NCBI RefSeq assembly: GCF_000963885.1 | Contig: NZ_BALE01000014.1 | Span: 1 to 37,224, forward strand | Origin: Tanticharoenia sakaeratensis NBRC 103193 | GTDB taxonomy: Bacteria; Pseudomonadota; Alphaproteobacteria; Acetobacterales; Acetobacteraceae | Reading direction: 5' to 3' | DNA length: 37,224 bases | Shown: one piece after another, positions 8,398 to 17,561 of the stretch | Layout of the letters: every line of letters starts with the position of its first letter | Position numbering within the stretch: the stretch's first letter is position 1 | The notes under the pieces: model-generated | Databases searched by the model: none | Told to the model about the DNA's origin: nothing | Seen by the model: the letters and a program-made list of their open reading frames with translations, nothing else | Made by a program: the position numbers and the translations under genes

Positions 8398-9584
8398 ACG
8401 ACGCGCGGGGCCGGGCTCCGCAGGCGTCGCCCGTCGCTGCGCAGGGCGTGTCCACGGCCAACGCAAGGCCGTCCTCGTCCGTCGAACTGGCCGCACTGGC
8501 CTTCGAATCGTTGCAGCCGCCCTGCCTCGTCTTCGATCGGCAGGGCCATGTCCTGCTCGCCAACGCAGGAGCGGAGCAGTTCTTCCACGTCTCGCGTGCG
8601 CGGCTGTGCCGCAGGCGCGTCATGGATCTGTTCGGCGCGGAAACGCCGTTGTCGGCCCTGCTGGACACGTATCTGTCGACCGGCCATCCGGTCATCGAGC
8701 ATGCGGTCCGGCTGCGACGCGGCGACGGAGCATACGTCGAGGCGGCCATAACGCTTGCGGCGATGGACGCCGATGCGCATCCCTCAGGCGACGCACCGGC
8801 GGTTCTGACGATCCATGAATGGACGCAGGCACAGCGTCTGCGGCGGCGGCTTCGCTTCCGATCGGCCGCGCGATCCCTCAATGGTCTGTCCCGCCTGCTG
8901 GCGCGGGGCGTTCGCAATCCACTGGCGGCCGTGCGAGGCGCCGCACAGTTGCTTGAGGCGACACTGCCTGCGCCGGATCGCGACCTGGCCGTGCTGATCC
9001 GGGAAGAAGGCGATCGGATCGCAGCCTTGCTGGACCGGATCGCGGCCTTCGATCAGGGGCCGCTCGAGCGACGCCCGGTCAACCTGCACCGCGTCATGGA
9101 ACAGGGTCGCGAAGCCTGTGCCGCCGAAGCGGCCGCGCGTGGTATCCGGATCGAGGAGACCTACGATCCATCGCTGCCGCCGGCCTGGGGAGATCGCGAA
9201 CGACTGGTGGCAGCGGTCATCGAGCTGATGCGCAATGCCATTGCGGCCGCCACACATGTGGTGAAGCTCGGCACGGCCTTCCGTCACGGAACGGCACTGT
9301 CCCATGGTGCATCACGGACCGACCTGCCGCTCGAGATCTCGGTGCAGGACGACGGGCCGGGCATCGATCGTGCGGTGCTGCCGCATCTGTTCGCACCATT
9401 CGCAAGCCTGCGTCCCGGCATCGAGCCCGAGGACATGCGCGATGGTCTGGGTCTGGCCCATGTGGCCCAGATCGTGGACGATCACGCAGGCCTGATCGAG
9501 CTGCAGACAGGCGACGACGCCCCCGGACGACGCGGCACGATGGTTGCACTCTATCTGCCCGCGTTCGAAGACCTTACGCCCTGA
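8394..9584 (+). CDS. ntrB: NtrB-like nitrogen sensor, phosphoacceptor histidine missing
   Basis: A 396-residue cytosolic protein with an N-terminal PAS domain (about 30-145), a dimerisation helix region (about 150-220) and an HATPase domain (about 265-390). Homology to NtrB is clear in [17 protein letters not shown], but the canonical AHE(I/V)KNPL H-box reads ARGVRNPL here: Arg171 (CGG at 8904-8906) replaces the phosphorylated His and Gly172 replaces the catalytic Glu. ATP-site motifs are largely kept: Asn281 in [17 protein letters not shown] at 318-324 and DGLGLAHV at 350-357. The F-box ([14 protein letters not shown]) is weakened. Autophosphorylation should be impossible. The gene is full length, in frame and coupled to dusB by an ATGA overlap. 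The pairing with a damaged NtrC next door is discussed under findings. Confidence 0.88.
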   Translation: MNDARGRAPQASPVAAQGVSTANARPSSSVELAALAFESLQPPCLVFDRQGHVLLANAGAEQFFHVSRARLCRRRVMDLFGAETPLSALLDTYLSTGHPVIEHAVRLRRGDGAYVEAAITLAAMDADAHPSGDAPAVLTIHEWTQAQRLRRRLRFRSAARSLNGLSRLLARGVRNPLAAVRGAAQLLEATLPAPDRDLAVLIREEGDRIAALLDRIAAFDQGPLERRPVNLHRVMEQGREACAAEAAARGIRIEETYDPSLPPAWGDRERLVAAVIELMRNAIAAATHVVKLGTAFRHGTALSHGASRTDLPLEISVQDDGPGIDRAVLPHLFAPFASLRPGIEPEDMRDGLGLAHVAQIVDDHAGLIELQTGDDAPGRRGTMVALYLPAFEDLTP

Positions 9585-9701
9585 ATGCACGCCGCAACGC
9601 GCTTTTCACGGATGTCCGTTTCCTCCACTGGTCAGGAAAGCGGCAGGTGGTGCGGGCGTGCCCTTGCGCTGCGGCCGATCCCGGCTATCACCAACACGAT
9701 C

Positions 9702-11180
9702 ATGCCCCAGTCCGACGCCGTGTCCGCCATCCTGCCTACCGTGCTGCTGCTCGACCCGGATCGTGCGATCCGCACCGTCCTTGCGCAAGCGCTCGGCCGC
9801 GCCGGATATCAGGCGCGAGCGGCTGCATCCGTATCGGCGCTCATGGCCTGGATCGAGGATGGCGAAGGCGATCTCCTGATTGCCGATCATGCGACACTGA
9901 CGTCGGGTGACGCCGCCGAGCAGATCTCATCCGCGCGGCCGGAGCTGCCGGTTCTGCGCCTGGGTGGCTCCGTGGCCGGTCCGCATGACCTGCCCAAACC
10001 GTTCGATCTGCCGCTTCTGCTCAATCGCGTTTCCGCCCTTCTGCAGGCGCCCGCGCAGTCGGCCACGATGCATGCACTGGCCCTCCGCGCGCCCTCCGCG
10101 CTGACAGGCGTTTCGTCGTCGATCGAGGAACTGCGACAAGGCGTCGCGCGCCTGTCGGCATCCGTCCTGCCGCTCATGCTGTTGGGTGAGCGAGGATGCG
10201 GGCGATCGATGGTCGTGCGCGTGCTGCACGAGAGCGGCCCACGCCGCAACGGCCCGCTGGTGATCGCGGATACGGCGGCGATCCCGCCTGCCGATCAGGT
10301 CACATGGCTGACCGGCAATACCGCGGAAGACGGCGGACTGTTCGCCCGCGCCACGTTCGGTACCCTTTATCTCGCCAATCTTCAGGCCCTGGCGCCTCAG
10401 GCGCAGGTCGCCCTGCTGACGCTGCTGCAGGATCGTGCCCATCCGCCCGATTTTCGTCTGGTGGTGTCGGCGAACGACGATCTGGCGGCGCTTGCCCGCG
10501 CGGGGCGGTTCCGTGCCGATCTGTACTACCGTCTCGACACGGTACGGCTGCGCGTCCCGCCGCTGCGCGAGCGACGCGAGGATATCGGCATTCTGGCCGC
10601 GCATTTCTGGCAGGCGGCGCATGTCGGGGCTGCCACCAGCATTACCGACGGCGCGCGCAGCCTGCTGTCCCGGCAGGACTGGCCGGGCAATCTCGATGCG
10701 CTGAAGACCGCGATCGGGCGGATCGCGAGTGTTCATCCCGGGCCGACCTTGGACGAAGCCATGGTCCGCGCCGACCTGATGGCCGAGCCGGGCCGTAATG
10801 CCGCCGAGACGGGCAGGCAGGCGCCGGTCTCGCCGAGCACGCCGGCAGCGCCTCCCTTTCCCTCCGCCCCTGCCCCGGCCGAGACGCTTCAGGCCGCGAT
10901 CGGCCGCCATATCGAACATTATCTCGCGGCCCATGATCTCAGCAGTGCCGTCGAAGGACGCCTGCACGAGGAAGTCATCGCCGAGGTGGAGCGGCCGCTC
11001 ATCTCCGGGGTGCTGGCCGCGACCGGTGGCAATCAGATCCGCGCCGCAGCGCTTCTGGGCATGAATCGCAACACGCTGCGCAAGCGGATCCGCGACCTCG
11101 GCATCGCAACCCGGGTCATGCGCGCGCCTGCACGTGGTCGCCGTGCCGAACCCGCGCTGGACGGGGCTGCGGAACCATGA
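9702..11180 (+). CDS. ntrC: NtrC-like regulator with dead AAA+ domain
   Basis: A 492-residue protein with NtrC architecture: receiver (13-115), AAA+ (about 135-345), Pro/Ala-rich linker (about 370-395) and Fis-type helix-turn-helix (about 425-470, GGNQIRAAALLGMNRNTLRK). The receiver keeps Asp62 and Lys99 (LPKPFD) but has DPD for the acidic cluster, and lacks about one helix before LPKPFD. In the AAA+ domain, Walker A reads GERGCGRS with Arg168 for Lys, Walker B reads LYLAN (Ala225-Asn226) for Asp-Glu, and the ELFG/GAFTGA segment is missing and about 10 residues shorter. FRADLYYRL and PPLRERREDI are kept. It therefore should not hydrolyse ATP or activate sigma54, yet should bind DNA. The ATG at 9702 matches the family N terminus; the frame is open from an ATG at 9585 directly after ntrB, and no strong ribosome binding site decides between them. 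Confidence 0.87.
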   Translation: MPQSDAVSAILPTVLLLDPDRAIRTVLAQALGRAGYQARAAASVSALMAWIEDGEGDLLIADHATLTSGDAAEQISSARPELPVLRLGGSVAGPHDLPKPFDLPLLLNRVSALLQAPAQSATMHALALRAPSALTGVSSSIEELRQGVARLSASVLPLMLLGERGCGRSMVVRVLHESGPRRNGPLVIADTAAIPPADQVTWLTGNTAEDGGLFARATFGTLYLANLQALAPQAQVALLTLLQDRAHPPDFRLVVSANDDLAALARAGRFRADLYYRLDTVRLRVPPLRERREDIGILAAHFWQAAHVGAATSITDGARSLLSRQDWPGNLDALKTAIGRIASVHPGPTLDEAMVRADLMAEPGRNAAETGRQAPVSPSTPAAPPFPSAPAPAETLQAAIGRHIEHYLAAHDLSSAVEGRLHEEVIAEVERPLISGVLAATGGNQIRAAALLGMNRNTLRKRIRDLGIATRVMRAPARGRRAEPALDGAAEP

Positions 11181-13549
11181 CCGGCATGCAGGTCGGCACG
11201 CGCGAGCGCGGCATGTGGCAGACCGTGCTCAAGCGCGTTGCGTCGTTGAACGTGGCGTTCCTGCTGGCCGTCATGGCGCTCGGCCTCGTCTTCACGACCT
11301 TCGTGGCGCTGGCCGGCGGGGTGTCGATCGCCCATCATCCGCAGCTCCAGGCCGTGGTGTTCGGGCTGGATCTCGTGGTGTTCGTGCTGCTCGCGGCTGT
11401 CGTGCTGGCCCGAGTCGCGCGCATGCTCGCCGATCGGAGGCGCGGGCTGGCAGGCGCGCGCCTGCATGTTCGCCTGATCACGTTCTTCGGCATCGTCAGC
11501 GTCATCCCGACGGTGCTCGTCGGTGTGCTGGCGGCCCTGTTCTTCCATTTCGGCATCCAGATCTGGTTCTCCGAACGCGTCAACACGGCCTTGACCGAAG
11601 CGCATGACGTGGCAGCGGGTTATCTTCAGGAGCACGTCGCCAATATCCGGTCGGACGCGTTTTCTATCGCCAACGACCTCGTCTCCGCCGAGCAGAACGA
11701 GATGATGCGCAACGGCGACGATCTCATCCACAATCCTAACGAACTGGCGTCGGACCTTGATGACGAGGCACTCGCCCACGGGCTGACGGAAGCCATCGTC
11801 TTCAACCCGGATTCCGATCCGGCGAAGGTGATCGCCAGTGGCGGCGTGTTTTCCCGCGTCAACATGACGCGTGACAAGCTGCCGCCGAAAACCGCGATCG
11901 CCATGGCGCGCAACAACGAGATCGCGGTGCTTGAAAGCCCCGATCAGACGACGGTGCGCGCCGTGGTGCCGTTCGGCGATGCTCCCCAGTTGATGCTCGT
12001 CATCACACGGCCGGTCGATCCGCAGATTCTGGCGCATGTACGCAAGACGGACGAGGTCGTGGCCGAATACGCCCGGCTGAATGCGAACCGCGGCAAGACC
12101 CAGTTCACGTTCGTCCTGATCTTCGCGTTGCTGACGCTGCTTGTCATGGCATGCGGCATGCTGACGGGGCTCGTTCTGGCCAACCAGATCGCCAATCCCC
12201 TCGGTCTTCTGATCCTCGCTGCGCGCCGGATCAGCGAAGGCGATCTTGGCGTTCGCGTGCCGGTCAATCCGCGTGCCGCGCCCCGCAAGGATGACGAAGT
12301 CAGCAGCCTCTCGCGCGCCTTCAACCGCATGACCGACCAGCTGGCCAGCCAGCGGAGCGAGCTGATGCTGGCCTATGACCAGATCAACGAGCGCCGGCGA
12401 TTTACCGAAGCCGTACTGTCGGGTGTTTCGGCAGGCGTGATCGGCCTCGATTCGGCCCAAGTGATCGAACTGCCCAACCGCGCGGCCTCCAGCCTGCTGC
12501 ATCGGGATCTGGGCGGGCGGATCGGCACGCATCTGGCCGAAATCGTCCCGGAATTCGCAGCCATGCTGGGCGAGGTCCGTGTGCAGCCACAGCATGTGCT
12601 GACCCGCGAGGTCCGCGTCGAGGCCCAGGATCAGGTTCTGGGTGACGGACCGGGGTCGATTTCCGGGCGGATCCTGCTCGTGCGGATCACCGCCGAACTG
12701 CACGGAGACGAAGTCGCCGGCTATGTCGTGACGTTTGACGACATCACGGCCCTGCTTTCCGCCCAGCGGAAGGCGGCCTGGGCCGACGTCGCCCGCCGCA
12801 TCGCCCATGAAATCAAGAATCCGCTGACACCGATCCAGCTGGCCGCCGAGCGACTGAAGCGCCGCTTCCTGCGTGAGATCACGACCGATCCGGAGACGTT
12901 CAGCCAGTGCGCGGACACGATCGTGCGCCACGTCGGCGATATCGGCCGCATGGTGGACGAATTCTCGGCCTTCGCACGGATGCCGCAGCCGATCTTCCGC
13001 GAAGAGGACCTCTCGCGTCTGATCCGGGAGGCGCTGGTGCTCCAGCGCAATGCCCATCCCGAGATCGTGTTCGATACCCAGACCCTACCCGCATCCGGGC
13101 CCCGGATCCTGTGCGATCGCCGTCTCGTCAATCAGGCGCTGACGAACCTGTTGCAGAATGCGGCCGATGCCATTGCCATGGTGGAGAAAGAGGCCGATGA
13201 TTCGCAGGCCGCACTTCCTGATGCGGCTGGGGCATCCCAGTCCGGGCCGATGCGCGTCTCTTCCGTGCGCGGTCACATCCGCGTGACACTCGAGACGCGT
13301 GGTACGGTCGCGATCATCGCGGTCGAGGACGACGGGATCGGATTACCGCAGGGTGATCGCCATCGCCTCACCGAGCCCTATGTGACCCACAAGGCGAAAG
13401 GTACCGGTCTGGGTCTTGCGATTGTCAAGAAGATCATGGAGGACCATGGCGGCGCGATCACGCTGTCCGACAGTACCCATGGCCGAGGAACCTTATCGAC
13501 ATTGACGCTGCCCATGAACGAGCACGACCGAGATCACGATGGAGCATGA
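11177..13549 (+). CDS. ntrY: Nitrogen regulation sensor histidine kinase NtrY
   Basis: A 790-residue membrane sensor kinase. N-terminal hydrophobic spans lie at about 25-50, 60-85 and 100-125, followed by a long periplasmic region, another span near 310-335, a HAMP domain ([15 protein letters not shown]), a PAS domain (about 405-520), and a full kinase core. The H-box is intact ([15 protein letters not shown], His544), as are the N-box ([13 protein letters not shown]), the G1 box (VEDDGIGLP) and the G2 box ([19 protein letters not shown]). NtrY pairs with NtrX in alphaproteobacteria and responds to nitrogen and/or redox state. The ATG overlaps the ntrC stop (ATGA), and the end overlaps ntrX by 11 bases. 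Length is normal for the family. Confidence 0.95.
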   Translation: MTGMQVGTRERGMWQTVLKRVASLNVAFLLAVMALGLVFTTFVALAGGVSIAHHPQLQAVVFGLDLVVFVLLAAVVLARVARMLADRRRGLAGARLHVRLITFFGIVSVIPTVLVGVLAALFFHFGIQIWFSERVNTALTEAHDVAAGYLQEHVANIRSDAFSIANDLVSAEQNEMMRNGDDLIHNPNELASDLDDEALAHGLTEAIVFNPDSDPAKVIASGGVFSRVNMTRDKLPPKTAIAMARNNEIAVLESPDQTTVRAVVPFGDAPQLMLVITRPVDPQILAHVRKTDEVVAEYARLNANRGKTQFTFVLIFALLTLLVMACGMLTGLVLANQIANPLGLLILAARRISEGDLGVRVPVNPRAAPRKDDEVSSLSRAFNRMTDQLASQRSELMLAYDQINERRRFTEAVLSGVSAGVIGLDSAQVIELPNRAASSLLHRDLGGRIGTHLAEIVPEFAAMLGEVRVQPQHVLTREVRVEAQDQVLGDGPGSISGRILLVRITAELHGDEVAGYVVTFDDITALLSAQRKAAWADVARRIAHEIKNPLTPIQLAAERLKRRFLREITTDPETFSQCADTIVRHVGDIGRMVDEFSAFARMPQPIFREEDLSRLIREALVLQRNAHPEIVFDTQTLPASGPRILCDRRLVNQALTNLLQNAADAIAMVEKEADDSQAALPDAAGASQSGPMRVSSVRGHIRVTLETRGTVAIIAVEDDGIGLPQGDRHRLTEPYVTHKAKGTGLGLAIVKKIMEDHGGAITLSDSTHGRGTLSTLTLPMNEHDRDHDGA

Positions 13550-14924
13550 GATTCTGATCGTCGATGACGAGCCGGACATCCGGCTCCTCATCGAGGGCAT
13601 CCTGCGCGACGAAGGCTACGAGACCCGTGTCGCTGGCAACTCCGACGAGGCGATTGCGGCATTCCGTGCGCGCAGGCCGTCGCTCGTCATCCTCGACATC
13701 TGGCTGCAGGGGTCGAAGCTGGACGGCATCGGGATCCTCAAGGCCATGCAGGCCGAGGAACCGGGCCTGCCGACGGTCATGATCTCCGGGCACGGGACGA
13801 TCGAGACGGCGGTCGCATCCCTTCAGCTCGGTGCCTATGATTTCATCGAGAAGCCGTTCCAGTCCGATCGGCTCGTCGTCGTCATCCGGCGCGCGCTCGA
13901 AGCGGCGCGGCTTGCGCGCGAGAATGCGGAACTGCGCCTGCGGGCGGGCGTCGAGACGGCCCTGTTCGGCGACGGTGCGGCGATTTCGTCCGTGCGCAGC
14001 CAGATCGATCGCGTGGCGCCCACCGGATCGCGCGTCCTGATCACTGGCCCTGCCGGAGCGGGCAAGGAAGTCGCGGCGCGCATGATCCATGCACGCTCGC
14101 GCCGCGCGGAAGGACCGTTCATCGCCCTGAACTGCGCAACACTCGCGCCGGGACGCTTCGAGGAAGAGCTGTTCGGCCTCGAAGGCCAGACGGACGGCCC
14201 GAGGCGCCGGACCGGCCTGCTGGAGCGCGCCCATCGCGGCACGCTCCTGCTGGACGAGGTCGCGGACATGCCGCTCGAGACGCAGGGCAAGATCGTGCGC
14301 GCCCTGCAGGACCAGACCTTCGAACGCGTGGGCGGCTCGACCCGCGTGAAGGTCGATGTCCGGGTGCTGGCGACGACCAACCGCGATCTTCAGGCGGAGA
14401 TCGTGGCCGGGCGCTTCCGCGAGGATCTCTACTACCGCCTTGCCGTCGTGCCGTTGCGGCTGCCGTCCCTGCGCGAACGCCGCGAGGACATTCCCGGCCT
14501 CGCGCGCCATTTCCTGCAGCGCTATGCCGAGAACGCGGGGATGACGCCGCGCGAGCTGTCGGTTGATGCCATGGCGGCCCTGCAGGCCTACGAATGGCCG
14601 GGCAATGCGCGCGAGCTGCGCAATCTGATGGAACGCCTGCTGATCATGATGCCGGGTGCCAACGGCGATCCGATCCGCGCGGACATGCTGCCGCCGACGA
14701 TCGGACAGGGCGCGCCGTCCATGACGCGACTGGATGCGGGTGCGGACGTCATGAGCCTGCCGCTGCGCGAGGCGCGCGACCTGTTCGAGACCCAGTATCT
14801 TCAGGTCCAGCTTCTGCGCTTCGGCGGCAACATCAGCCGGACGGCCAATTTCGTGGGCATGGAGCGCAGTGCGCTGCATCGCAAGCTCAAGCAGCTTGGC
14901 GTCACGTCGGACGATCGTAGCTAG
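13539..14924 (+). CDS. ntrX: Nitrogen regulation response regulator NtrX
   Basis: A 461-residue regulator. The receiver has DDEPD at 9-13, phosphoacceptor Asp53 in VILDIWLQG, and Lys105 in IEKPF. The AAA+ domain has Walker A GPAGAGKE (Lys176) and Walker B LLLDEV (Asp239-Glu240), then DVRVLATTNRDL and FREDLYYRLAVVPLRLPSLR. The segment after ELFGLEG lacks GAFTGA, which is normal for alphaproteobacterial NtrX and implies sigma54-independent action. The C terminus is a Fis-type helix-turn-helix (GGNISRTANFVGMERSALHR). It is translated in overlap with ntrY, fitting a cognate kinase-regulator pair. Confidence 0.95.
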   Translation: MEHEILIVDDEPDIRLLIEGILRDEGYETRVAGNSDEAIAAFRARRPSLVILDIWLQGSKLDGIGILKAMQAEEPGLPTVMISGHGTIETAVASLQLGAYDFIEKPFQSDRLVVVIRRALEAARLARENAELRLRAGVETALFGDGAAISSVRSQIDRVAPTGSRVLITGPAGAGKEVAARMIHARSRRAEGPFIALNCATLAPGRFEEELFGLEGQTDGPRRRTGLLERAHRGTLLLDEVADMPLETQGKIVRALQDQTFERVGGSTRVKVDVRVLATTNRDLQAEIVAGRFREDLYYRLAVVPLRLPSLRERREDIPGLARHFLQRYAENAGMTPRELSVDAMAALQAYEWPGNARELRNLMERLLIMMPGANGDPIRADMLPPTIGQGAPSMTRLDAGADVMSLPLREARDLFETQYLQVQLLRFGGNISRTANFVGMERSALHRKLKQLGVTSDDRS

Positions 14925-14964
14925 CCGGCGTTTGGCCGCATGGCCGTCCGGTGATACGATGGCA

Positions 14965-14979
14965 GCCTCTTCAAGAGGC
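14965..14979 (+). promoter_or_regulatory. Palindrome in the hfq leader, next to the ribosome binding site
   Basis: GCCTCTT (14965-14971), C, AAGAGGC (14973-14979) is a perfect palindrome ending directly before AGGA (14980-14983) and 8 bases before the GTG start of hfq. In RNA it can fold as a GCCTC/GAGGC stem that ties up the AGAGG part of the Shine-Dalgarno region. This could allow translational control of hfq, known in Escherichia coli as autoregulation by Hfq binding to its own leader. The function here is inference. Confidence 0.4.
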
Positions 14980-14987
14980 AGGAATTC

Positions 14988-15260
14988 GTGGCGAAAGACA
15001 GTACCCAGAACATCCAGGACGTCTTCCTCAACCAGATCCGGCGCAGCCGGGTTTCGGTGACGGTGTTCCTGGTCAATGGCGTGAAACTTCAGGGCATCGT
15101 GGCGGGATTCGACAATTTCTCGCTCCTGCTCCGCCGCGATGGCCATACCCAGCTTGTCTACAAGCACGCGATCAGCACCGTCATGCCGGCATCCCCGGTT
15201 CTGCTGGGCGATGATCCAACCGCGGACCAGGCCTCGAGGGAGCAGGACAGCACATCTTGA
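14988..15260 (+). CDS. hfq: RNA chaperone Hfq
   Basis: A 90-residue Sm-like protein that forms hexamers and promotes small RNA-mRNA pairing. It shows the Sm1 stretch [20 protein letters not shown] and the Sm2 stretch with [12 protein letters not shown], where KHA is the Hfq hallmark; the proximal-face Q and distal-face residues in [11 protein letters not shown] are conserved. The C-terminal tail is short and acidic/polar. The start is GTG at 14988, preceded by AGAGGCAGGA, giving the normal [17 protein letters not shown] terminus. It follows ntrX by 63 bases, and its TGA overlaps the TTG start of hflX. Confidence 0.97.
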   Translation: MAKDSTQNIQDVFLNQIRRSRVSVTVFLVNGVKLQGIVAGFDNFSLLLRRDGHTQLVYKHAISTVMPASPVLLGDDPTADQASREQDSTS

Positions 15261-16561
15261 GTCTGCACGAGACCGCCCCCAAGGCCACCCGCGCTGCCGT
15301 TATTCTCCCGTGGGAGAAGCCGCATCCGCAGGACGAGATCAGGGCCGCCGAAGCACGGCTTGAAGAGGCCGTGGGACTGGCCGCATCCATCGGCCTCGTC
15401 ATCGTGCGTCAGGCCGTGGTCCTGCTGCGCGCCCGTCGTCCAGCGACCCTGCTCGGCAGCGGACAGGTGGAGCAGCTTGCCGAGGCCGTGAAAGCCGATG
15501 ACGTGACCGTCGTCATCATCGATGCCCGTCTGTCACCCGGCCAGCAGCGTAATCTCGAAAAGGCGCTGAACTGCAAGGTGATGGACCGGACCGGCCTGAT
15601 CCTGGACATCTTCGGCGCGCGGGCAGCAACCCGCGAAGGCGTGCTGCAGGTCGAGCTCGCCCATCTGGAATATCAGCGCTCCCGTCTCGTGCGGTTGTGG
15701 ACCCATCTCGAGCGCCAGCGTGGCGGCTTCGGCTTCCTCGGCGGCCCCGGCGAGACGCAGATCGAGGCCGACCGCCGGATGATCGGCGAACGCATCGTGC
15801 GCCTGCGCCGCGAGCTGGATCAGGTGCGGCGAACACGCGGCCTGCATCGCTCGGCCCGCCGTCGTGTACCGTTCCCGATCGTCGCCCTCGTCGGCTACAC
15901 CAATGCTGGCAAGTCGACGCTGTTCAACGCCGTGACCGGTGCTGCCGTGCATGCGCAGGACCAGCTTTTCGCGACGCTCGATCCGACCATGCGCTCGCTG
16001 CGCCTGCCATCCGGCCGCCAGATCATCTTGTCCGACACGGTGGGATTCATCTCCGACCTGCCCACGGAACTGATCGCCGCGTTCCGGGCGACGCTGGAGG
16101 AGGTGTCGGAGGCGGACGTGATCCTGCATGTGCGCGATGTTGCTCATCCCGACAGCACCGCACAGCGTGCCGACGTCGTCGGGGTTCTGTCCGACATGGC
16201 GAAGGACGGCATGCTCGATCCCAACTGGCCGGAACGCACGATCGAGGTGCTGAACAAGGCCGACCTCCTAGGCGGCGTCGATGCCGTGCCGAAGCGTCCG
16301 GGTGCTGTCGCGATTTCCGCCATCACCGGCGACGGGCTGCCCGATCTGTTCGAAATGCTGGATCGTCATCTCACGGCGGCCATGCAGACCGTGCGGGTCC
16401 GGCTTGATGTCAGCGACGGTGCGGCACTGGCGTGGCTTTATGCGCACGGAGAAGTCGTGGAGCGGCTGGACCGGGAAGAAATCATCGAACTCGACGTTCG
16501 TCTGTTCGCACAGGACCGTGACCGCTTCGAGACCTATCATCCGGGGCTGATCCTGGCCTAA
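15257..16561 (+). CDS. hflX: GTPase HflX
   Basis: A 434-residue ribosome-associated GTPase that splits or rescues ribosomes under stress. The N-terminal HflX domain has [12 protein letters not shown] and [20 protein letters not shown], then the glycine-rich [17 protein letters not shown] linker. The G domain has G1 [10 protein letters not shown]3 [10 protein letters not shown] and G4 NKADLL. The first usable codon giving the full N terminus is TTG at 15257, which overlaps the TGA of hfq (TTGA), so translation is probably coupled to hfq. An in-frame ATG does not occur until deep in the domain. The hfq-hflX order is classical. Confidence 0.95.
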   Translation: MSLHETAPKATRAAVILPWEKPHPQDEIRAAEARLEEAVGLAASIGLVIVRQAVVLLRARRPATLLGSGQVEQLAEAVKADDVTVVIIDARLSPGQQRNLEKALNCKVMDRTGLILDIFGARAATREGVLQVELAHLEYQRSRLVRLWTHLERQRGGFGFLGGPGETQIEADRRMIGERIVRLRRELDQVRRTRGLHRSARRRVPFPIVALVGYTNAGKSTLFNAVTGAAVHAQDQLFATLDPTMRSLRLPSGRQIILSDTVGFISDLPTELIAAFRATLEEVSEADVILHVRDVAHPDSTAQRADVVGVLSDMAKDGMLDPNWPERTIEVLNKADLLGGVDAVPKRPGAVAISAITGDGLPDLFEMLDRHLTAAMQTVRVRLDVSDGAALAWLYAHGEVVERLDREEIIELDVRLFAQDRDRFETYHPGLILA

Positions 16562-16593
16562 GACTGGGGTTTGATGGGAGGGCGTGACCGTTC

Positions 16594-17430
16594 ATGACTG
16601 TCACCCGACATGAACTGGACCAGTTGCTGGCGATCCTGCGTGAAGCAGCCGCCATCGAGATCATGCCGCGCTTCCGCAGGCTCGATCCGACGGAAATCCA
16701 TAGCAAGGGCGACCCGCTCGACCTCGTCACCTGCGCGGACGAAGGTGCCGAGCGCTTCGTGGCCGATCGCGTCGTCACGCTGTGGCCGGGCACCGCGATG
16801 GTCGGCGAGGAAGCCTGTGCCCGTGGGCCGGAGCCTCTCGCGGCATTGACCACGGCCCGACGCGCCGTCGTGCTCGACCCGATCGACGGCACGGCAAATT
16901 TCGCGGCAGGAACGCCGCTTTTCGGCGTCATGGCGGCGATCGTGGAGGATGGCCAGGTCGAGGCTTCCGCGATCCTCGATCCGGTATCGGGCGATGCGGC
17001 GCTTGCCCTGAGGCGTGAAGGCGCATGGCTTGATCGGGACGGCCGCGCGCTGCGTCCCCTGCGTGCCGCGGCACCTGCCGCGTTGTCCGCCATGGTCGGC
17101 AAGACCGCCTGGCGTTCCCTGCCCGCGGCCATGCGCGAGCAGGCCACGGGGTTCCTCGCGCGGGTCGGTGGCTTGTGGGATTATCGGTGTGCGGCCCATG
17201 AATACCTGCAGGCGGCAGACGGACACTGCCACTTCCTGATGTACACGCGCACGCTGCCTTGGGATCATCTGCCCGGCAGCCTCCTGTTGCAGGAAGCCGG
17301 CGCATATGGCGCGCATTTCGACGGCACGCCTTATACACCTGGCCATCTGAAGGGCGGCCTGCTTTACGCGCCCGATCAGGCGAGTTGGCTGACACTGCGG
17401 GACGGCATGGGGTTGAGCGGTCTTCATTAA
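16594..17430 (+). CDS. Inositol monophosphatase family protein
   Basis: A 278-residue Mg-dependent, Li-sensitive phosphatase family member (FIG superfamily). Motifs: DPLDLVTCADEGAERF near 40-55 (the D-x-x-T-x-x-D region), GEEA near 72, LDPIDGTANF near 92-101 (metal and phosphate binding, WDPIDGT type), and PWDHLPGSLLLQEAG near 225-239, the C-terminal metal-binding motif usually written WDxAAGxLLVxEAGG. Substrates in the family include inositol phosphates, histidinol phosphate and PAP, and cannot be assigned here. It lies 32 bases after hflX on the same strand and is probably cotranscribed. Confidence 0.88.
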   Translation: MTVTRHELDQLLAILREAAAIEIMPRFRRLDPTEIHSKGDPLDLVTCADEGAERFVADRVVTLWPGTAMVGEEACARGPEPLAALTTARRAVVLDPIDGTANFAAGTPLFGVMAAIVEDGQVEASAILDPVSGDAALALRREGAWLDRDGRALRPLRAAAPAALSAMVGKTAWRSLPAAMREQATGFLARVGGLWDYRCAAHEYLQAADGHCHFLMYTRTLPWDHLPGSLLLQEAGAYGAHFDGTPYTPGHLKGGLLYAPDQASWLTLRDGMGLSGLH

Positions 17431-17561
17431 GTGACCGCGTTCTGAAAGACCCTTGTTTCGGCTCTCGCCTCGAACCGGCTGTCATGCTTTCGCGCGAGCC
17501 TGTAAGACACGCTCATGCATGATCTGTTCTTTGCTGACGGCAATCTGGCGGGATCGTCCTC

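Noticed and set aside
11033-13057. A 674-codon open frame on the minus strand opposite ntrY
   Set aside because: The plus strand encodes NtrY with all kinase motifs. The antisense product is rich in His, Arg and Gln with no family features, as expected from the shadow of a GC-rich gene.
14160-14240. Missing GAFTGA loop in NtrX as evidence of damage
   Set aside because: Lack of GAFTGA is usual in alphaproteobacterial NtrX, and Walker A and B and the receiver are intact here, so this is a clade trait, unlike the changes in NtrC.
13458-15167. A 569-codon open frame on the minus strand opposite ntrX and hfq
   Set aside because: It runs antisense through two certain genes and has no recognisable domain.
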